DNA of 64,000 nucleotides from Membranipora membranacea (GCA_914767715.1 OU612074.1:8509501-8573500); one strand, 5' to 3'. Positions 36,201-49,740 are shown, numbered from the stretch's first letter. Numbers and translations: made by a program. The notes: generated from the letters alone by a model not told the origin.

Positions 36201-36701
36201 ATGGCCGTTATGATCTCAGCTATGGCCTGGATTGCGACATGATCAATCTGAGACTGCACTCAGGGCATCTGCTGCAAATTCTGCTGACGCTTGTATTTCA
36301 TCACCAAGTACTAGAGCTGAGGACTGAGCTAAAAGTCTTACCTCAGAAGCTTTATCTATTTGGTGTGTAAATAATCACTTCATATCGCTGGGTCATAAGG
36401 TGTGTGGCTAGATATTTATCTTTTGTTGCGCGCTGTGTAAACATTTTACAATGACTTGGCTTAAAAGTAAGGCTAAATATACAAGGGCTGACACAATCAC
36501 TCATAAAACCAGTTGAAACAAGTATAATCTGGATAATCCCCAGTAATATACAATGTAAACAATGGTATTGGCGCAGCTCTAGCCTAAGCTATCCAAAATT
36601 AGAGCGCGACCAACAACAGTGCAATCATACTTCCATCACAGCGTTTTGCACAGAGTGTAGCTTGCAGTAATTTGTGATTCAGTTGCTGGTTGGTATAGGT
36701 T
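36201..36701. other. Region upstream of SELENBP1
   Basis: This presumably contains the promoter and 5' UTR of the gene starting at 36702. No TATA box at a convincing distance and no coding signal are seen. Confidence 0.5.
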
Positions 36702-39700
36702 ATGTTCAGTAGCCTTCGCAAAGCTGTCTTTGGAGATAACAATATGGCCGCCGCAAAAGGAGGTAAGTTAATGCACTGTTCGCATGTCTTGTCTACATGG
36801 CATGTCTACATACATGTATTGTCACAGCTAACCTAGATGAGTAAAGTTTTAGCTGGAGGACCAGTTTATCGTTTCGCACAGACTTGAAGATGTGACATTT
36901 TCCAAACTTCATTGTGTTGAATTATCCCCAAACTAATGGAACTAAACTCCAGCTTATATTTTTCGCATATATACCTAGGTATAGTTGATCTAAAATAAGT
37001 AACTAAGTAGCGTGTTTGGCATAAGTATAGTTCACTGGTGATTTCTTGTAATGTTTCCCTCAAATTATGCTGTTCATACACTTGCACAAAATTTGCTAAT
37101 TTCTTTTTCTGATACGCATGCATCATACAGCTAAGTAAAAGTATGATAAGTTGTGAAGCGGTTCGTAATTATTGTCATTAGCAAAATTTGTTAACGATGG
37201 TAATGGCGTTGGTTGTACACCAATGACCTTGCTATGACCGACTTCTGAAACTTGCAAGCTATAATTTGCCTGTGTCGATAATAATCATGCATGTAGAGTA
37301 AACTTTGCAAACTCCAGATATTAATGTCAAAAGTTTTATACATGTTGTTGAAGTCCCTAGGGGGTGGGAGGTTCTCGGTTTTGCAAAATTGGAGACTTGG
37401 GAGGGAGGCGCCACCTGTGGACAAGTACACGTACCTTTGTCTGTTTGACATGAGTTTGTCGTGAAAGGAAATTTGCTCTTGCAACGTCATGGATGCAACC
37501 AACGAAACAAACAAACAAGAACTAGCATATTTGCCAAGCTACACCCTAACCCTAAATCTTCACCTCATACCCTTGTCTGTTGGTACTGGTTGTCCAGTGA
37601 CAAGCCTTATCTTTACTGACGATCATAAATTATGTAACATTTATCTATTTATTGTGTGATTATGTAATCCAGCCTATGACTATAACAGTGCTTTCATTGA
37701 CCAACTTTTTCAATCCAGCTTCAGATAGAAATTTATTGCTTACAAGGCCAGAGAAATGTTTCGGCTAAGTCCTCAACCAAGACGATAAACTAGTTCATAC
37801 CAGCGAGGGACGTCGTGCGAGGGGCAAAAGTCTGGGGGGCTCATACTAACCAGCTCCCTTCATACCAGCTCCCATGACGTTTAACCACTGAAAGTTTTCA
37901 TGTCACTATAGTTTCTCTGAAGCCAATATCACCAAAGATTATAAAAAAACTCATTGATATCACAGAGTATAGCGTCATCATGATGAGTGACGTTATGTTT
38001 TATTTGACATTGGTATTTGACGTTGATATTTATTCCTGATAATATATTTACTTGTGTTATTAATGTAAATAAAATGGTTGGGTTTGTGGTCTGGTAGTTA
38101 ATAATACCATATTCAAAAAATACTCATCATATTCTAAATACCACGCTATCAATTAATAGTGTATGGCTGGCAATTATTTGGTGATCTTGGCTGATCTGAC
38201 TTTTTTAATCAGAGAGGGGAAGTGAGGTTAGATCGTGCTCTGCACCTCAACATGGCAGTCAGCTGGCAAATATAAAGTACAGTCAAAAAGAGAAAAAGCT
38301 TGATTTAGACTTGGCCTTGTTAGTTGACACGCTCTCACGTTGTCACTTTTTTGTTTTAGTAGCTAAAACAACAAAGTGGTGGCCCGCCAAAAGTGGTGGC
38401 CCAACAAGGCTAAGTTTGAACAGCAGCTAGTATCAAACCGTATATAAATGGATCATTTCATCAAATTTTATATAGAAGCGAAATATATAACGCATATTAT
38501 CAGACATGACTTTGTTTCAGATGTAAGCTGCTGTAATGGACCCGGTTACGCCACGCCTCTGGAAGCGATGGCTAACGCACCTCGTGAGAAGTTAGTATAT
38601 CTACCTTGTATCCAGGTGAAACAGGGCAAGAAGGACTACCTCGCTACTGTATGTGTAGATCCACAAGACAAAGACTACGGCAAGGTGAGATCTTCACTAA
38701 TTAAATATGGCTCCTGCATGAAGTATTCAGTTAGATTTACCCTGAGAAATAGGGCTCCGAGTTCGAAGTATTCAGTTCAAAGGGCAACCACTATTTAAAG
38801 AGGGATTAACACAGTTTTTCTAATTACAAAGTACTTCTGGGTGCCTGGGCAAGTTATTAATAACCTGAAGCTATTTGTTCATTTCTTTGTGATAAGCTAC
38901 ACTATTCACGATGGCAATGCTGAATGGTACATCCAACAGCCTATGCCATAACATTGCTACATTGGATTGCTGACAATTCATCGCTACATGACACAACAAG
39001 CAACAATGCTTTTGTTCCTGTTGGTTTTGGTAGCTATGCCTTGCAGACAATCCACGATGCTGCTTGATTTTGACTGCAACTATTTACATATAACTTTACT
39101 TAGGGCAATGACTTTATAATAATCTATAATATTTGCTTAGGGTGTCATTTTTAGGTATTATTATCATTAAAGGTCAGGTTTTTATCATTACTAGTTTAAA
39201 CCAGTTAGCCTGCAGGCAGGCAGGCAGGCAGGCGGTTTGCTGATCTTCTTCCCATGAGCCGGCAACTGGAACAAACTTGACCCCAGCATCAACATCATTA
39301 TTAGCAACATCCTTTTTAAAAAATGCACTAACTGCTGTAGATACATAATGAGAAAATAGGAAACTGAGGGTCAAAATGGGAAAACTTGAGAGTTTACATC
39401 CTTCAAAACTTGCAGAACAGCTACTTTTATTCATCATTGTCCCAGTCTATCACTGAGTTGGCTTGCATGTATTATATAACAGACCTATTGAATAACTGAT
39501 AGTTATACATTTTGAATTCACATAAGCAAAGATACTAAATACATGAGTGTGCTTACATAACTATAGCTAGCGATGTCTTAGCATGAAAGGAAATTTCCAT
39601 TCTTCAGACTTGCTGGGAGCTGGTAGGGCTGCAAACTTGTAAGGTTGCAAATTGGTAGGCCTACGAATAGTAATGTCAGACAGTCGAAGACACTAAATAC

Positions 39701-42700
39701 TAGTGATTGAAACAATAATGATGTGCTAGAAAACATAGTGATTATTGACCGAAAAAATACTATAATAATTATACAGTACTGCACAATATATTAACCTGCC
39801 TTAGCATTTCAATGACTATAATTTGGGGCTATGTCCAGCCCATTTAAAAATATAAAACATATGAAAAAAAGCTACAATCACAACCAGCAGGCAGATATAG
39901 CAAAGTTAATTTTTGAGGAGGGAATGGGACTGATTCGTCTATAAGTGATAATTACTCATATATTTCCCAAATAAAATCTAGTACCTGGGTTTTGGTGTGA
40001 TCTGGTTGCAACAGTATGTACATGTCAGCTGTCAGCTCCCGAAACTGTCAGGATATGAAATGTTGGTTGTTACTGGGTATGGACCCAACAGTAGTAGACA
40101 TTGATTTGGCAGGTTGTTTAAAAAGGTGTCACCTTTTGAATGAATTAATTTTCAAATGAGGGGAAAAGGTAACAAGGAATGCAAAACACGAATAGTCACC
40201 TGGGAATTGTGATCCTTGACATTCACTAATTTCCATGTAAAGGTTACAATAGAGTCCTGTCGGGGGGGGGGGGGGAGAGCTGTATCTACAGACAAACACA
40301 CAGGACCTCATGTTTTGGAGAGGTGGAAAATTTTGGGTTGATTTTCAAATGTATCTGAATAAGCCTTGTCGCCAACAGCGGTCTCAACTAATTTAGTGCA
40401 CCCTGAAGTAGATGGCAAGACCCCAAGAATACAAATAATATAAACTGGGTATTGTCATCCACAAACACTCCCCTATCCTGTGCGGGGAGGGAAGGTGATG
40501 TGTGCCCACACAAGCTCAATCAATATGAAAACGAAAGTTATTGCTAGCTTTAGAAAAATGTGAAGCTAGTGCTTTCCTACTCCTCACATATTATAACTGA
40601 CGTTATGGGATGATATGTCTAAGAAGCTTACGGAACTAATGAAGCTCAAATAGCGGGCTCTTTTGTTGGCTAGCTTTATATTTATAGGGAATGTAGATGA
40701 GTAGATGAGTAAACGGCAGCTAGAGCTCATGGGTTAGCCTTGTCACGTGGCCGCCGCGTGACAACGTTTTTTGTGGGTGACTTAAAGTTAGCTAATATAT
40801 ATTTAAGGTAGCTAAGGAGAAGTAATGATGTTGAGTAAAAGTTAGCTAGCAATAATTTTAGCATAAGCGAAACGGCTAACTTTTCTTCAGTGCAGATGTA
40901 TTTACTCTTTTGGGTGATAAGCTGACCTATATATTTCTGATTGCAGGTAATACATAGATTGTATGCCCTACATAACAATGACGAGCTGCACCACTCTGGC
41001 TGGAACACCTGCGCCAGCTGCTACGGCGACAAGAGCTCAAAGAGAGACAAACTCATTCTACCATCTATTGGCTCTGGTAGAATTTATATCATTGATACCA
41101 GCGTGGCCAGGACTCCAAAGATTCATGCTGTAAGAATGGGCAACAAAAAGTTCCCTTTAGCGAGCATAACTAGTCTAAGTGCTCAGACAATGAGTGGTTG
41201 ATAATGAGTAATGCCACAAACTCGCATTGGAGCTATCTGAGCACTTAGACTGAAACATAACATGCCTCTTTTTCATGAGGCTTTCTTTCACATGGCTTCT
41301 TTCTCTCGCCAATCTCCTAAGTTTGACAGTCCCTCAATAAAATTCATATTTTTATGGTTGTATTTGATTCAGTCATTCAGTCATTCAGTAATATTGATAA
41401 TTTTGAATGTGACATAGCAAGTGTCGCATTTGTTGGCACCCTGACATAATAAGCTATTTGGGACTTCCTTATCAACGAACAGTGGCAAATCAATTTAATG
41501 ATAATTAAATAGCTATTCATGAATCTATTCATTGCATCCCTAACATTTTTTTAAGAAAGCCAGTAACAAAATAATGTTTTATCTGCTCGATTGAACTATT
41601 AACCTACTGAAAGTGATAGTTTATTACCATTATGATGTTATGGTACCCCTTAGACCAAGTCCATTTGTCTGCATTAGAAGCTGCTCTCCCTCTACTGGTC
41701 ACGCTGCAGGCCTGCGGCGTGACCCGTGGAAGGGATCAACTGGAATGCAGGCAAATTGGATAAAACTTGGTTTAGGTACATGTATACATGCTAGGATACA
41801 GTGCTTGTTGACTACTGTACACAAACCACACGCAAATGATTATCTGCCTGAGCCCAAGGTGACATAGTGTCAAAACTATTGTTCAGCTTGATAGAACCTC
41901 CTCCAAATGTGTAAACTTTAACGAGGTGTCGTCCAAGATTTTCCATCATATAATTTTTAAAACTCTTATTCACCATGTCAGGTCTTATATTCACTACATT
42001 GTCATGTTTTCAGGTTGTTGAGCCAGAAGAGCTGCTGGCTCTGGGAGTTTCCCACCCACACACTTCTCACTGTATGGCTAACGGTGACGTCCTCATCAGT
42101 ACTATGGGCGACGAGAAAGAAGATGGCAAAGGTAAAACTGGTGATACCTTAGAACAAGTTTGTCCCCTCTGTGGTGGGACAGGGATGGGTGCGGAGGGAT
42201 ATTGCAGAAACCGGGTATCGAGGTGCTACGATACACGGCTTTTGCAATATCTCTACGCCACCATAAAGGGAACAAACTTCTTTCCATGATATCTCGGGTC
42301 CTGCTTAGAACAAGTTTGGTCCAGTTTGCCTGAACTTGGAGTTGCTTCTCCATACTGATCAGCCGCAGGTTTAACAGTGGAAAGAGAGCAAACCTGAACG
42401 CATGAAAACTGGATCATCCTTGTTCTAAGTCCTCCTAGAACTACTTTATCCGATTACCCATATCTTGAGTTGCTCCCCCTTGAGTGGCTTACCGATAGAA
42501 GGGGCAGGAGCAACCAAAGACTTGTCGCCGCTTTTTTCGTTTTGTTTGAAGCCTAAAAAGAAAAAGTTATCTGCACAGGCTTCATGGGTCAAGTCATATG
42601 GGCATAAGTATGGATAGTTTAGCAGCCCTTCATCGGTCGGGTCCCATTAGCTGCCATTATGCACATTGCATAGCTTGGCAATAATACTCAAAAGTCACAA

Positions 42701-45700
42701 CAGACTATAAGTGATTTCTGTGTTCTGATACGATCTTATGTGGCCAACTTGCCGAAAGGGAAGGGAAAAAAGAATGGTGTAATACCCATCGTTATTGCTC
42801 GGCATTTTACATGTTGCAAATCTGCCTTCTCAACCATCTAATAATACATTAAGCAGCATTTTAACTTGGCATGATGTCCGGTTTCTCTCATAAAGGATTG
42901 TGATGTCCCTAGCATTGTACTTTGATATTCGGTTAGCAAGCTAGGTTGATATTACGGGCGCATGGTACGGTCCCTGACATCGTAGTATGTCCTTATCCCA
43001 GGTCATAAGGCTAGATTTTTATCAGCGTGTGATACGAGCAACCTGAACAGATAAATGTAATAATATCTGTTATCTTATTCCAGAGTTCTAAAAGTGAGAG
43101 CAAACGTGTAAACCTCAAATGTAGGGCATGTGAACCTTATTTAGGTCAGCGCTACAATGCCAACTTATTTTCCTACAAACACTGCGCAGAAAGTAATGCT
43201 AATATTTACTGTAAATATTATTTTGGGGGTCATTTTCACAAGTTTGGGGATGATATTATACCAGCGAAGTTTGTAGCGAATGTCAACTATTCATAGCTGG
43301 GCTATGTGCAACAGCCAACTTATGTTCCTTGATCAAAGTTACATGTTAACTTATAATTCCAGCAAAACACCACAACCGATATACACACAGGTCAGAATGT
43401 ATGGTCATATTATTGGCCATTATTTGGGCATTAAAAATCACACGAGGCAAAATCAGAGCATATTTTCCCAATTAATCACCATCATTGTCAGTGACAATGT
43501 AAGATAGCTCATGTTGCCTTCTCCTGATTTATTTCCATAGCATTTGGGAGTTTGTGAGAAAAGAACTGCTTCAGATCCTTGAAGCGATGACAACAACTTT
43601 CCGACATTTTTTGATTGGCGGTTGAACTTTAAATATTTTTGGATGATCGTGATTGACATCGTCACTTACATTGGGCAGGTGCCCCTTATCGTAAGCTCAA
43701 ATAACTGACTAACAGGATTAAACCGGATCTTTTCGGTCAAACCATACAAAAGATACCAATTATCATCATTTGCAAAAATTGGTAAAAGAAGTAGGTTGCC
43801 CAGCTCAGTGATATGGTAGACCTAGGCCCTACGGAGCCTCTACAATACATAAATGCTGGTTTTCATCACACTAATTTGAAAGCTAACTGATTTTCTGTCA
43901 AAACTGCCACTTTTGGAATGCCTACACACAAAATAGTCTCCTATCAAGATTTCCTTATCTAAACTGCCCCCCCCCCCCCCCCATTGTGAAAGAGGCTTAA
44001 TAGCCTTGAATTCCATTAGGCTTAAAAAATAATGGCACGGGCAACTCTGCAGTTTGTGCAATCCCAGTGTATCAGTGCCCCAGTGAACTACCATTGGCCA
44101 CTGCACATGCACTAACTGCATTGATCCTGTGCAAGTTTGTATTGCGCTGGTCGTCAGTATATTATTATGCTTCACACTAGATTATGTCTGAGTTTGGTAG
44201 TAGTAGGCACTTACGAATTGGAAACTTGATTGTTGCAGAAAACATTTTCCCATGCAGAACGATGACTGCACATTATTGTCAAGCAGCGAAACATGGTTAC
44301 AATACTATATTCTATATGTTTTTAGGCTCGATGATCGTGATGTGTGGTAAAACATGGAAGCTGAAGGGATTGTGGCACAAGCCCGAGGACGCAGTGAAGT
44401 ATGGATATGACTTCTGGTATCAGTATCACCACAATGTACTTATATCTACTGAGTGGGGAAGTCCTAACGCCTGGTGGAAAGGTCTCGACCCATCCAGGGT
44501 CAAACAGGGTGAGCAATACTAGTTAGTAATATATTAGTTAATTATATACCTGCTGATCTTTAGTTAAACTCACATCAATACATGTCTTAAACATTACTCC
44601 TGCAAGGGAGCTTCAATTTTTCGCTTCTAGTTTACAGCTTAGATTCAGTCAGGGATTGTAAGTACCTCATCGTGGTCCTACTATATTACAGGCTATGCAA
44701 TACAATTAAGTGGTTGGGAGTATAGGATACCACACATATTTATCTATGGGTTTAACACAAATGCAACATTGTTATGTTATGCCAGCTTTAACAGCACGGT
44801 CTGTTCCTAATTTGGAAGACAGTGATAAAAAAGTAGCGAATTTCTAGGGCAAGGGGGTACAACTCCAAACTATGCGCAATCATTCATGACTGCTATCAGG
44901 GAGTTGGGAACAATTAAGACGTTTGTCCCAAACTTCCTGTTGCTATTGAATTACCACAACCGCTGAACCACAACAGTTTTTTTAGCCATGAAATAGTGAA
45001 TAGATGAATTTACTCACTTATACCTTACACTTGAATTTTTTAATTTTAGATTATGGAAGTGACATGCATGTTTGGAACTTTAAGACACATGAGTACATGT
45101 ACCCCATAGAGCTGGGAGACAACGGCAGAATGCCTCTGGAGATCAGATTCCTCCATGACCCACTCAAAGCCGAAGGATTTATTGGCTGTGCCTTTTCAAG
45201 CACAATTTATCGCTTCTTCAAGAATGCAGTAAGCTTATAAACTATGCACCGTTGGCATTTATTATGATTCCTACTCGATTCCACTCAGGTGACACAGAAA
45301 TCAGAACAAATACAATTCACTAAATTTGAATATATTATCATTGGAGTAAAAAAAGACATTTTTTTGCTGGCAGAAGAGCCGAAGTCAGTTGGAAGTCTTT
45401 ATAAAAAGTAACCATGCAAGAAACAGGAGTTGTGTCCTCAACATCAAACAGGGGAAAACTTCTAGTCTTATAACATACATGGTATATCCAGGTTTATCTC
45501 ACTGTACACACATTCTATGTATTATTTCCCTTTGTTAGATGGGATTGTGGGTGGCTGAGGAGGTGATCGCTATCCCTCAGAAGAAGGTGGAGGGCTGGGC
45601 TCTCCCCGTCATGCCAGGTCAGTATATATAACTCTGTTGTTTTGTATAAAGATTGGGATATGTGGTAACTGGCAGTGTATCTATTGAGTTGAATATACAT

Positions 45701-48700
45701 GATGTTGAACTGATGACACTCTGTTTTTGTGGTGAAGCCTTTTTTTATTGTAAATGATTGACAATTGGCACAGGTCACATAGTTTGATTATATTTTTGTA
45801 TTTCATACTAAACATCATCAGATTATTATTGGAAACAAATTATGCCAATGATGAAGGCAGCATCAAGATTTTTGGGCTCCTAATGGAATGAATACTACTT
45901 TCTTCTTCAACTGTATTATCATGACTCAATGTTACGGCTGCATCAGAATCTTTGTGTTATTAAAAAACATAGAAGTTAATCAACACTTAATAAAGCAGCT
46001 GAATAGCTGATACGTATAAAGCGCAAACCTTGAGCTATGAAGGTGTTCAAGCTTTGGTCCAACATGATGTTCATACTGGCTTATAGACTTGCCAATATGT
46101 TATTTTACAGGTATAATCACTGATATCCTCGTGTCGATGGATGACAGATTCCTCTACTTTTCCAACTGGATACAGGGAGATCTACGACAATATGACATCA
46201 GCGATACAAAAAACCCTAAACTAGTTGGAAGGGTAGGTCTTAATGTCTGCTTCATTTGCAAGCCATCAATTTGAGATACAAATTCAGAACTTCTTCAGGA
46301 AATCACATAGTGAAAGTAAACTGGGTGTCAGGTTTGGCTGTATGAGGTTGTCGATTTAGGCTTTGAGTTTTGTTCAGGATACAAAACTTTATGTTCACCT
46401 ATAGACATAAATATAATTATAATAAGTATTGAGGCAATGAAGCATTAATTGTGTTAGAGCATTGGTGTTATCATTGTATTCAGTCCATATACCACGTTTA
46501 TATTGAGAAGCTTGTCATGAACAGTTTGATATTAGTATTCACCTAAGAAACTTCTGTAAAGTAAAGACAACATAAAATTGATTACAAGATGCCGCTAACT
46601 TTAAAACAGTTTCCAAACTCAAAAATCGATCAAAATAGATTGAGTCAAAGACAGATTACCTGGACTGTAGACTGCAAATCAATGTTAACGCCATTGCTAC
46701 TACACAATACAATGTCACAACGCCACCCACAATTAAGTACCTTACTGTATCTGTAAGAGACGCGCTAAAAGTAGAACTGGTTATAAATAATTACCAATTC
46801 TACTGTAAGTGAGTCTCTTCTGAAGTTACAACCAAAGATACCATTCATTTGACCCTTCTGTGTTTTATGTAGTTTTTATATTATTATTGCAGCTGTTCCT
46901 CGGAGGCAGTATGTGTACCGATGGTAAAGTGAAGACGATCGGTGACCTGGAACCTCAGCCTAACCCAGTATTTGTACAGGGCAGGAAGCTGTGGGGAGGT
47001 CCTCAGATGATCCAGCTAAGTCTGGACGGAAAGAGGATGTACCTGACTGACTCGCTGGTGTCTCCATGGGACAGACAGTTCTACCCAGATATGGTCAAGT
47101 AAGTGTAGCAACTTATCTCAAAACTAAATAATATTGTTGGGTTTTTGAAGGGTTGTTATTGGTCACCAGGCGATAATAGATCAGACGAAGTCTAATGGGT
47201 CTGTTGACTGTTTATAAATGAATCTGGTCATGATGTCCATTGGTTGCCGTGAGACTGCGTGGCAAGGATTTCCGAATCAATAAAAGAACTTAATCCCATT
47301 CTGTTTTGTCAAACTACGCACGACTCCCACAATTGAGTTTTTTACCTGTCAAACCTGTATTGCCTATCCTAAACTGGGATGGAGGTGGCAAAGGTAAAGT
47401 AACTTGCGCGAGTATCAATCTTGCAAACCAGGTCTTATATTCTCTCACTGCCAAATTTATATTTCAGATAGAACTACTGCATCTTATTTTTTATCGATCT
47501 GCCATCTGGCAAATGGTACTAGCCCACAATGTTTGTAAAAACTGACAATTTAATAAGCTTCACTGACCATGGCTCGATAAGTTCAAGCGGGCTGTGTTTA
47601 TATTCAAGCATCTTTGTTTGACATTTTTTGGTAGCCTTTTCTAATCTCATTTTGTTGTCAAACGCTTACAGATGATGAGCAAAAATTTTTTGCCGTAATA
47701 TTTATATATGTACTCTACTAATAATATACCATGTTGTCTTATTTGTACAGACACGGTTCAGTGATGCTGCAGGTGGATATTGACACAGTGAACGGAGGGA
47801 TGACTCTAAATAGAGACTTCCTGACAGACTTTGGTAAGGAGCCTGATGGTCCGGTACTCGCTCACGAGATCAGATACCCTGGAGGTGACTGCAGTAGTGA
47901 TATCTACCTACCACCGGTATGTTCAACCCCCTACCCCTATCTCATATTGACACACCCTCTGAATATATATATATATATATATTTATGTAAAATATATATA
48001 TATATATATGTATATTTATGTAAAAAAAATAAAATATATATATATGTAAAATATATATATATATATATATATGTAAAATATGTATATATATATGTAGTTT
48101 ACGCGCTTAAACTAGGGAGGGATAGCTGGTAGAAGCATTTCATAATCAACCACTTTCCCCACCCACTAAGTTGTTGATAATGAAATGCCGCAACCAGCTA
48201 TCCCAACACATTTGAGCACTTAAACAACCCCTCCCCCCTCCCCCGTCTTATATTGACCAACATGCTGGATATACAGTGCCATTCACTGAATTCAAACCTC
48301 TGGGGACCACAAAATTTTTTCCTATATAAGCAGAGGCTGAATTAGGTGAAATTAGAATTCCTTATGATTCGGCTGAAGGGACAAACTTTCCTTGTCCAAA
48401 TTAAGAAGGGTACACTGTCTGTGTATTAAGAGGAAAGTTTAGCAAATTAGCAGAAAATCAGAATGCAAGCGGATTTTGGTGCTTTTAAATGTTTTGAAAT
48501 GTTTTGATATGTCTCCATAGCAAGCTTTTCAGCTCTAAAACTGTCGTTGTTTTTCACCAAGAACAGCAGGACTTGGTAGGAAAGGAGTAGTAAGTATTTT
48601 ATAAGACATAAAAATAACAACACATATAGGATAACTTCTGTAACAAGTTGGTAATGGTTTAGGGAGACAGTAGTTTAAACACTCAAACTGTGTCAGAATA

Positions 48701-49593
48701 GCTGCTAGTAGCATTTCATTATCAACCACTTTCCCAACAGTGGGTAGGGAAAGTGGTTGAAAATGAAATGCTACTACCAGCTATCGCGACAAAGTTTGAG
48801 TGTTTAAACTAGCCAAGGGTGTATTGAAAGCCATGCATCCCCTTATAACGCAGGGTTGAAAGCAGAAGCTTGCTCTTTGGGTTAACATGAAAATAACACG
48901 AGAAGTATCGTTTTTATTATTTCTTTGAGAATATTCTGCAACATTTGTGCCATTAAATCTGCAGTTACCAAAATTAAATTGATAAAAGTTTTCATCGTGA
49001 ATCAGTGCTACTGCTTTTAACAATTACGGGGAAACATGCATGGAGAGCCTTACACATGTGTTATAATCATTCATAACCAATATATATATATTTTGATTCA
49101 ATTTCTTGACATCACTATTTAAATTATGATTTCAATGTTCTATTTGGTACCATGGTTTGCAATGGGCCAGCTTAATATGAGTGTTTTTCTCATGTTAACT
49201 TAACAGTATTAACATTCATTAAATATGTTTAATGTTATATATTATATATATATAATTCATAAATGTTTTTTTAAATGGGCAGTGAGGTACTTCTGGGTTT
49301 CAGCATAATAGCATTCTCCAAACTTCAACCAATCGAATCAGCAGGTCTCTAACTTTGCTGGCAGCTTTTTGCTCTATTATCTTGGGTTCCTAGGTTGGTG
49401 TAATTTGAAGGCTGAAGTGGCACCGAAATACGCCACCAACAATCATATCTTCTGCTCTCAATGCTTTGGTGCAATTTTTAATTGGGAACAAGTTTGTGAA
49501 TAAAAACCCTTGGTCATCATTCTGTTGACTAAATTTCTGTGTTTTGTTATTTTGTAGGATATGCTAGCTAAACAGACGAAGACAAAGCTCTAA
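36702..49593 (+). CDS. SELENBP1: Selenium-binding protein 1 / methanethiol oxidase
   Basis: Eleven phase-matched exons (36702-36762, 38521-38684, 40947-41129, 42014-42131, 44326-44508, 45050-45228, 45539-45617, 46111-46232, 46893-47098, 47751-47916, 49558-49593) give 498 aa. The family oxidises methanethiol to formaldehyde, H2S and H2O2, mostly in the cytosol. Recognisable blocks run the whole length: [89 protein letters not shown] and [13 protein letters not shown]. An in-frame TAG lies two codons before ATG 36702. ATG 36744, 14 codons on, has a better context (A at -3, G at +4) and may be the real start (484 aa). The Cys pair at 97 and 100 is kept, while the site aligning with human Cys57 is Gly74. 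The last exon adds a short KQTKTKL tail past the usual end. Confidence 0.96.
40262..40274. repeat. Poly-G run of 13
   Basis: A homopolymer in SELENBP1 intron 2; length is likely to vary between reads. Confidence 0.9.
41172..41251. mobile_element. Small foldback element with AGTCTAAGTGCTCAGA ends
   Basis: The two ends are exact 16-bp inverted repeats. The right half (ATTGGAGCTATCTGAGCACTT) resembles that of 55464-55583. It begins 43 bases after the donor of SELENBP1 exon 3, so it lies in intron 3 and does not interrupt coding sequence. The ends are variants of those of the elements at 30203 and 48096. Confidence 0.8.
42147..42280. mobile_element. Foldback element with AAGTTTGT ends
   Basis: AAGTTTGTCCCCTCTGTGGTGG near 42156 pairs with CCACCATAAAGGGAACAAACTT ending at 42279, and inner blocks GGGATATTGCA and TGCAATATCTC also pair. 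It starts about 16 bases after the donor of SELENBP1 exon 4, in intron 4. The sequence just outside, CTTAGAACAAG, is repeated at the start of the next foldback. Confidence 0.75.
42306..42430. mobile_element. Foldback element with CTTAGAACAAG ends
   Basis: CTTAGAACAAG near 42306 is the exact reverse complement of CTTGTTCTAAG near 42420, with GGTCCAGTTT and AAAACTGGATC pairing inside. It follows directly after the foldback at 42147-42280. The shared CTTAGAACAAG word suggests the first element inserted into a copy of this one, or that the two are halves of a larger structure. Confidence 0.65.
43969..43982. repeat. Poly-C run of about 14
   Basis: A homopolymer in SELENBP1 intron 4. Confidence 0.9.
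47962..48090. repeat. TA-rich microsatellite with TATTTATGTAAAA interruptions
   Basis: Runs of alternating TA are split by repeated TTATGTAAAATA blocks, giving a compound repeat. It begins about 45 bases after SELENBP1 exon 10 and abuts the foldback element at 48096. Confidence 0.9.
48096..48225. mobile_element. Foldback element, AGTTTAA...TTAAAC family
   Basis: The left end AGTTTACGCGCTTAAACT is followed by GATAGCTGGTAGAAGCATTTC, and the right half has GAAATGCCGCAACCAGCTATC and then TGAGCACTTAAAC. The arms have diverged more than in the copy at 48672. It lies in the last intron of SELENBP1. Confidence 0.85.
48672..48810. mobile_element. Foldback element, best preserved copy of the family
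   Basis: The ends AGTTTAAACACTCAAACT and AGTTTGAGTGTTTAAACT are exact inverted repeats. Inside, AGCTGCTAGTAGCATTTCA pairs with TGAAATGCTACTACCAGCT, and AACCACTTTCCC pairs with GGGAAAGTGGTT. The element is close to a full palindrome of 139 bases. It lies in the last intron of SELENBP1, 446 bases after another copy. Confidence 0.9.
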
Positions 49594-49734
49594 TAACACA
49601 TGTATTCTGATACTTCAGATACCATTAATCGGTGCTTTAGCTTTTCTTTTGAAACTTTCGAAAAATACCAATGACCTCTGACATTCCTATGGAAACAAAT
49701 ATTATAACGATGAGATTTTTTCCCTTTTTGTGGC

Positions 49735-49740
49735 AATAAA
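49735..49740 (+). terminator. SELENBP1: Poly(A) signal AATAAA of SELENBP1
   Basis: Canonical signal 142 bases after the stop codon, followed by a TTTGTTGATTGATG GU-rich stretch suited to cleavage. Confidence 0.75.

Noticed and set aside
38448-38520. Upstream ATG joined to SELENBP1 exon 2 without splicing
   Set aside because: The family N terminus begins at [10 protein letters not shown], directly after a TTTGTTTCAG acceptor, and exon 1 at 36702 joins in phase.
47731-48132. ORF extending SELENBP1 exon 10 into a long IYIYIYVY tail
   Set aside because: The tail is a TA microsatellite after a good GTATGT donor; the last exon at 49558 restores a sensible C terminus.
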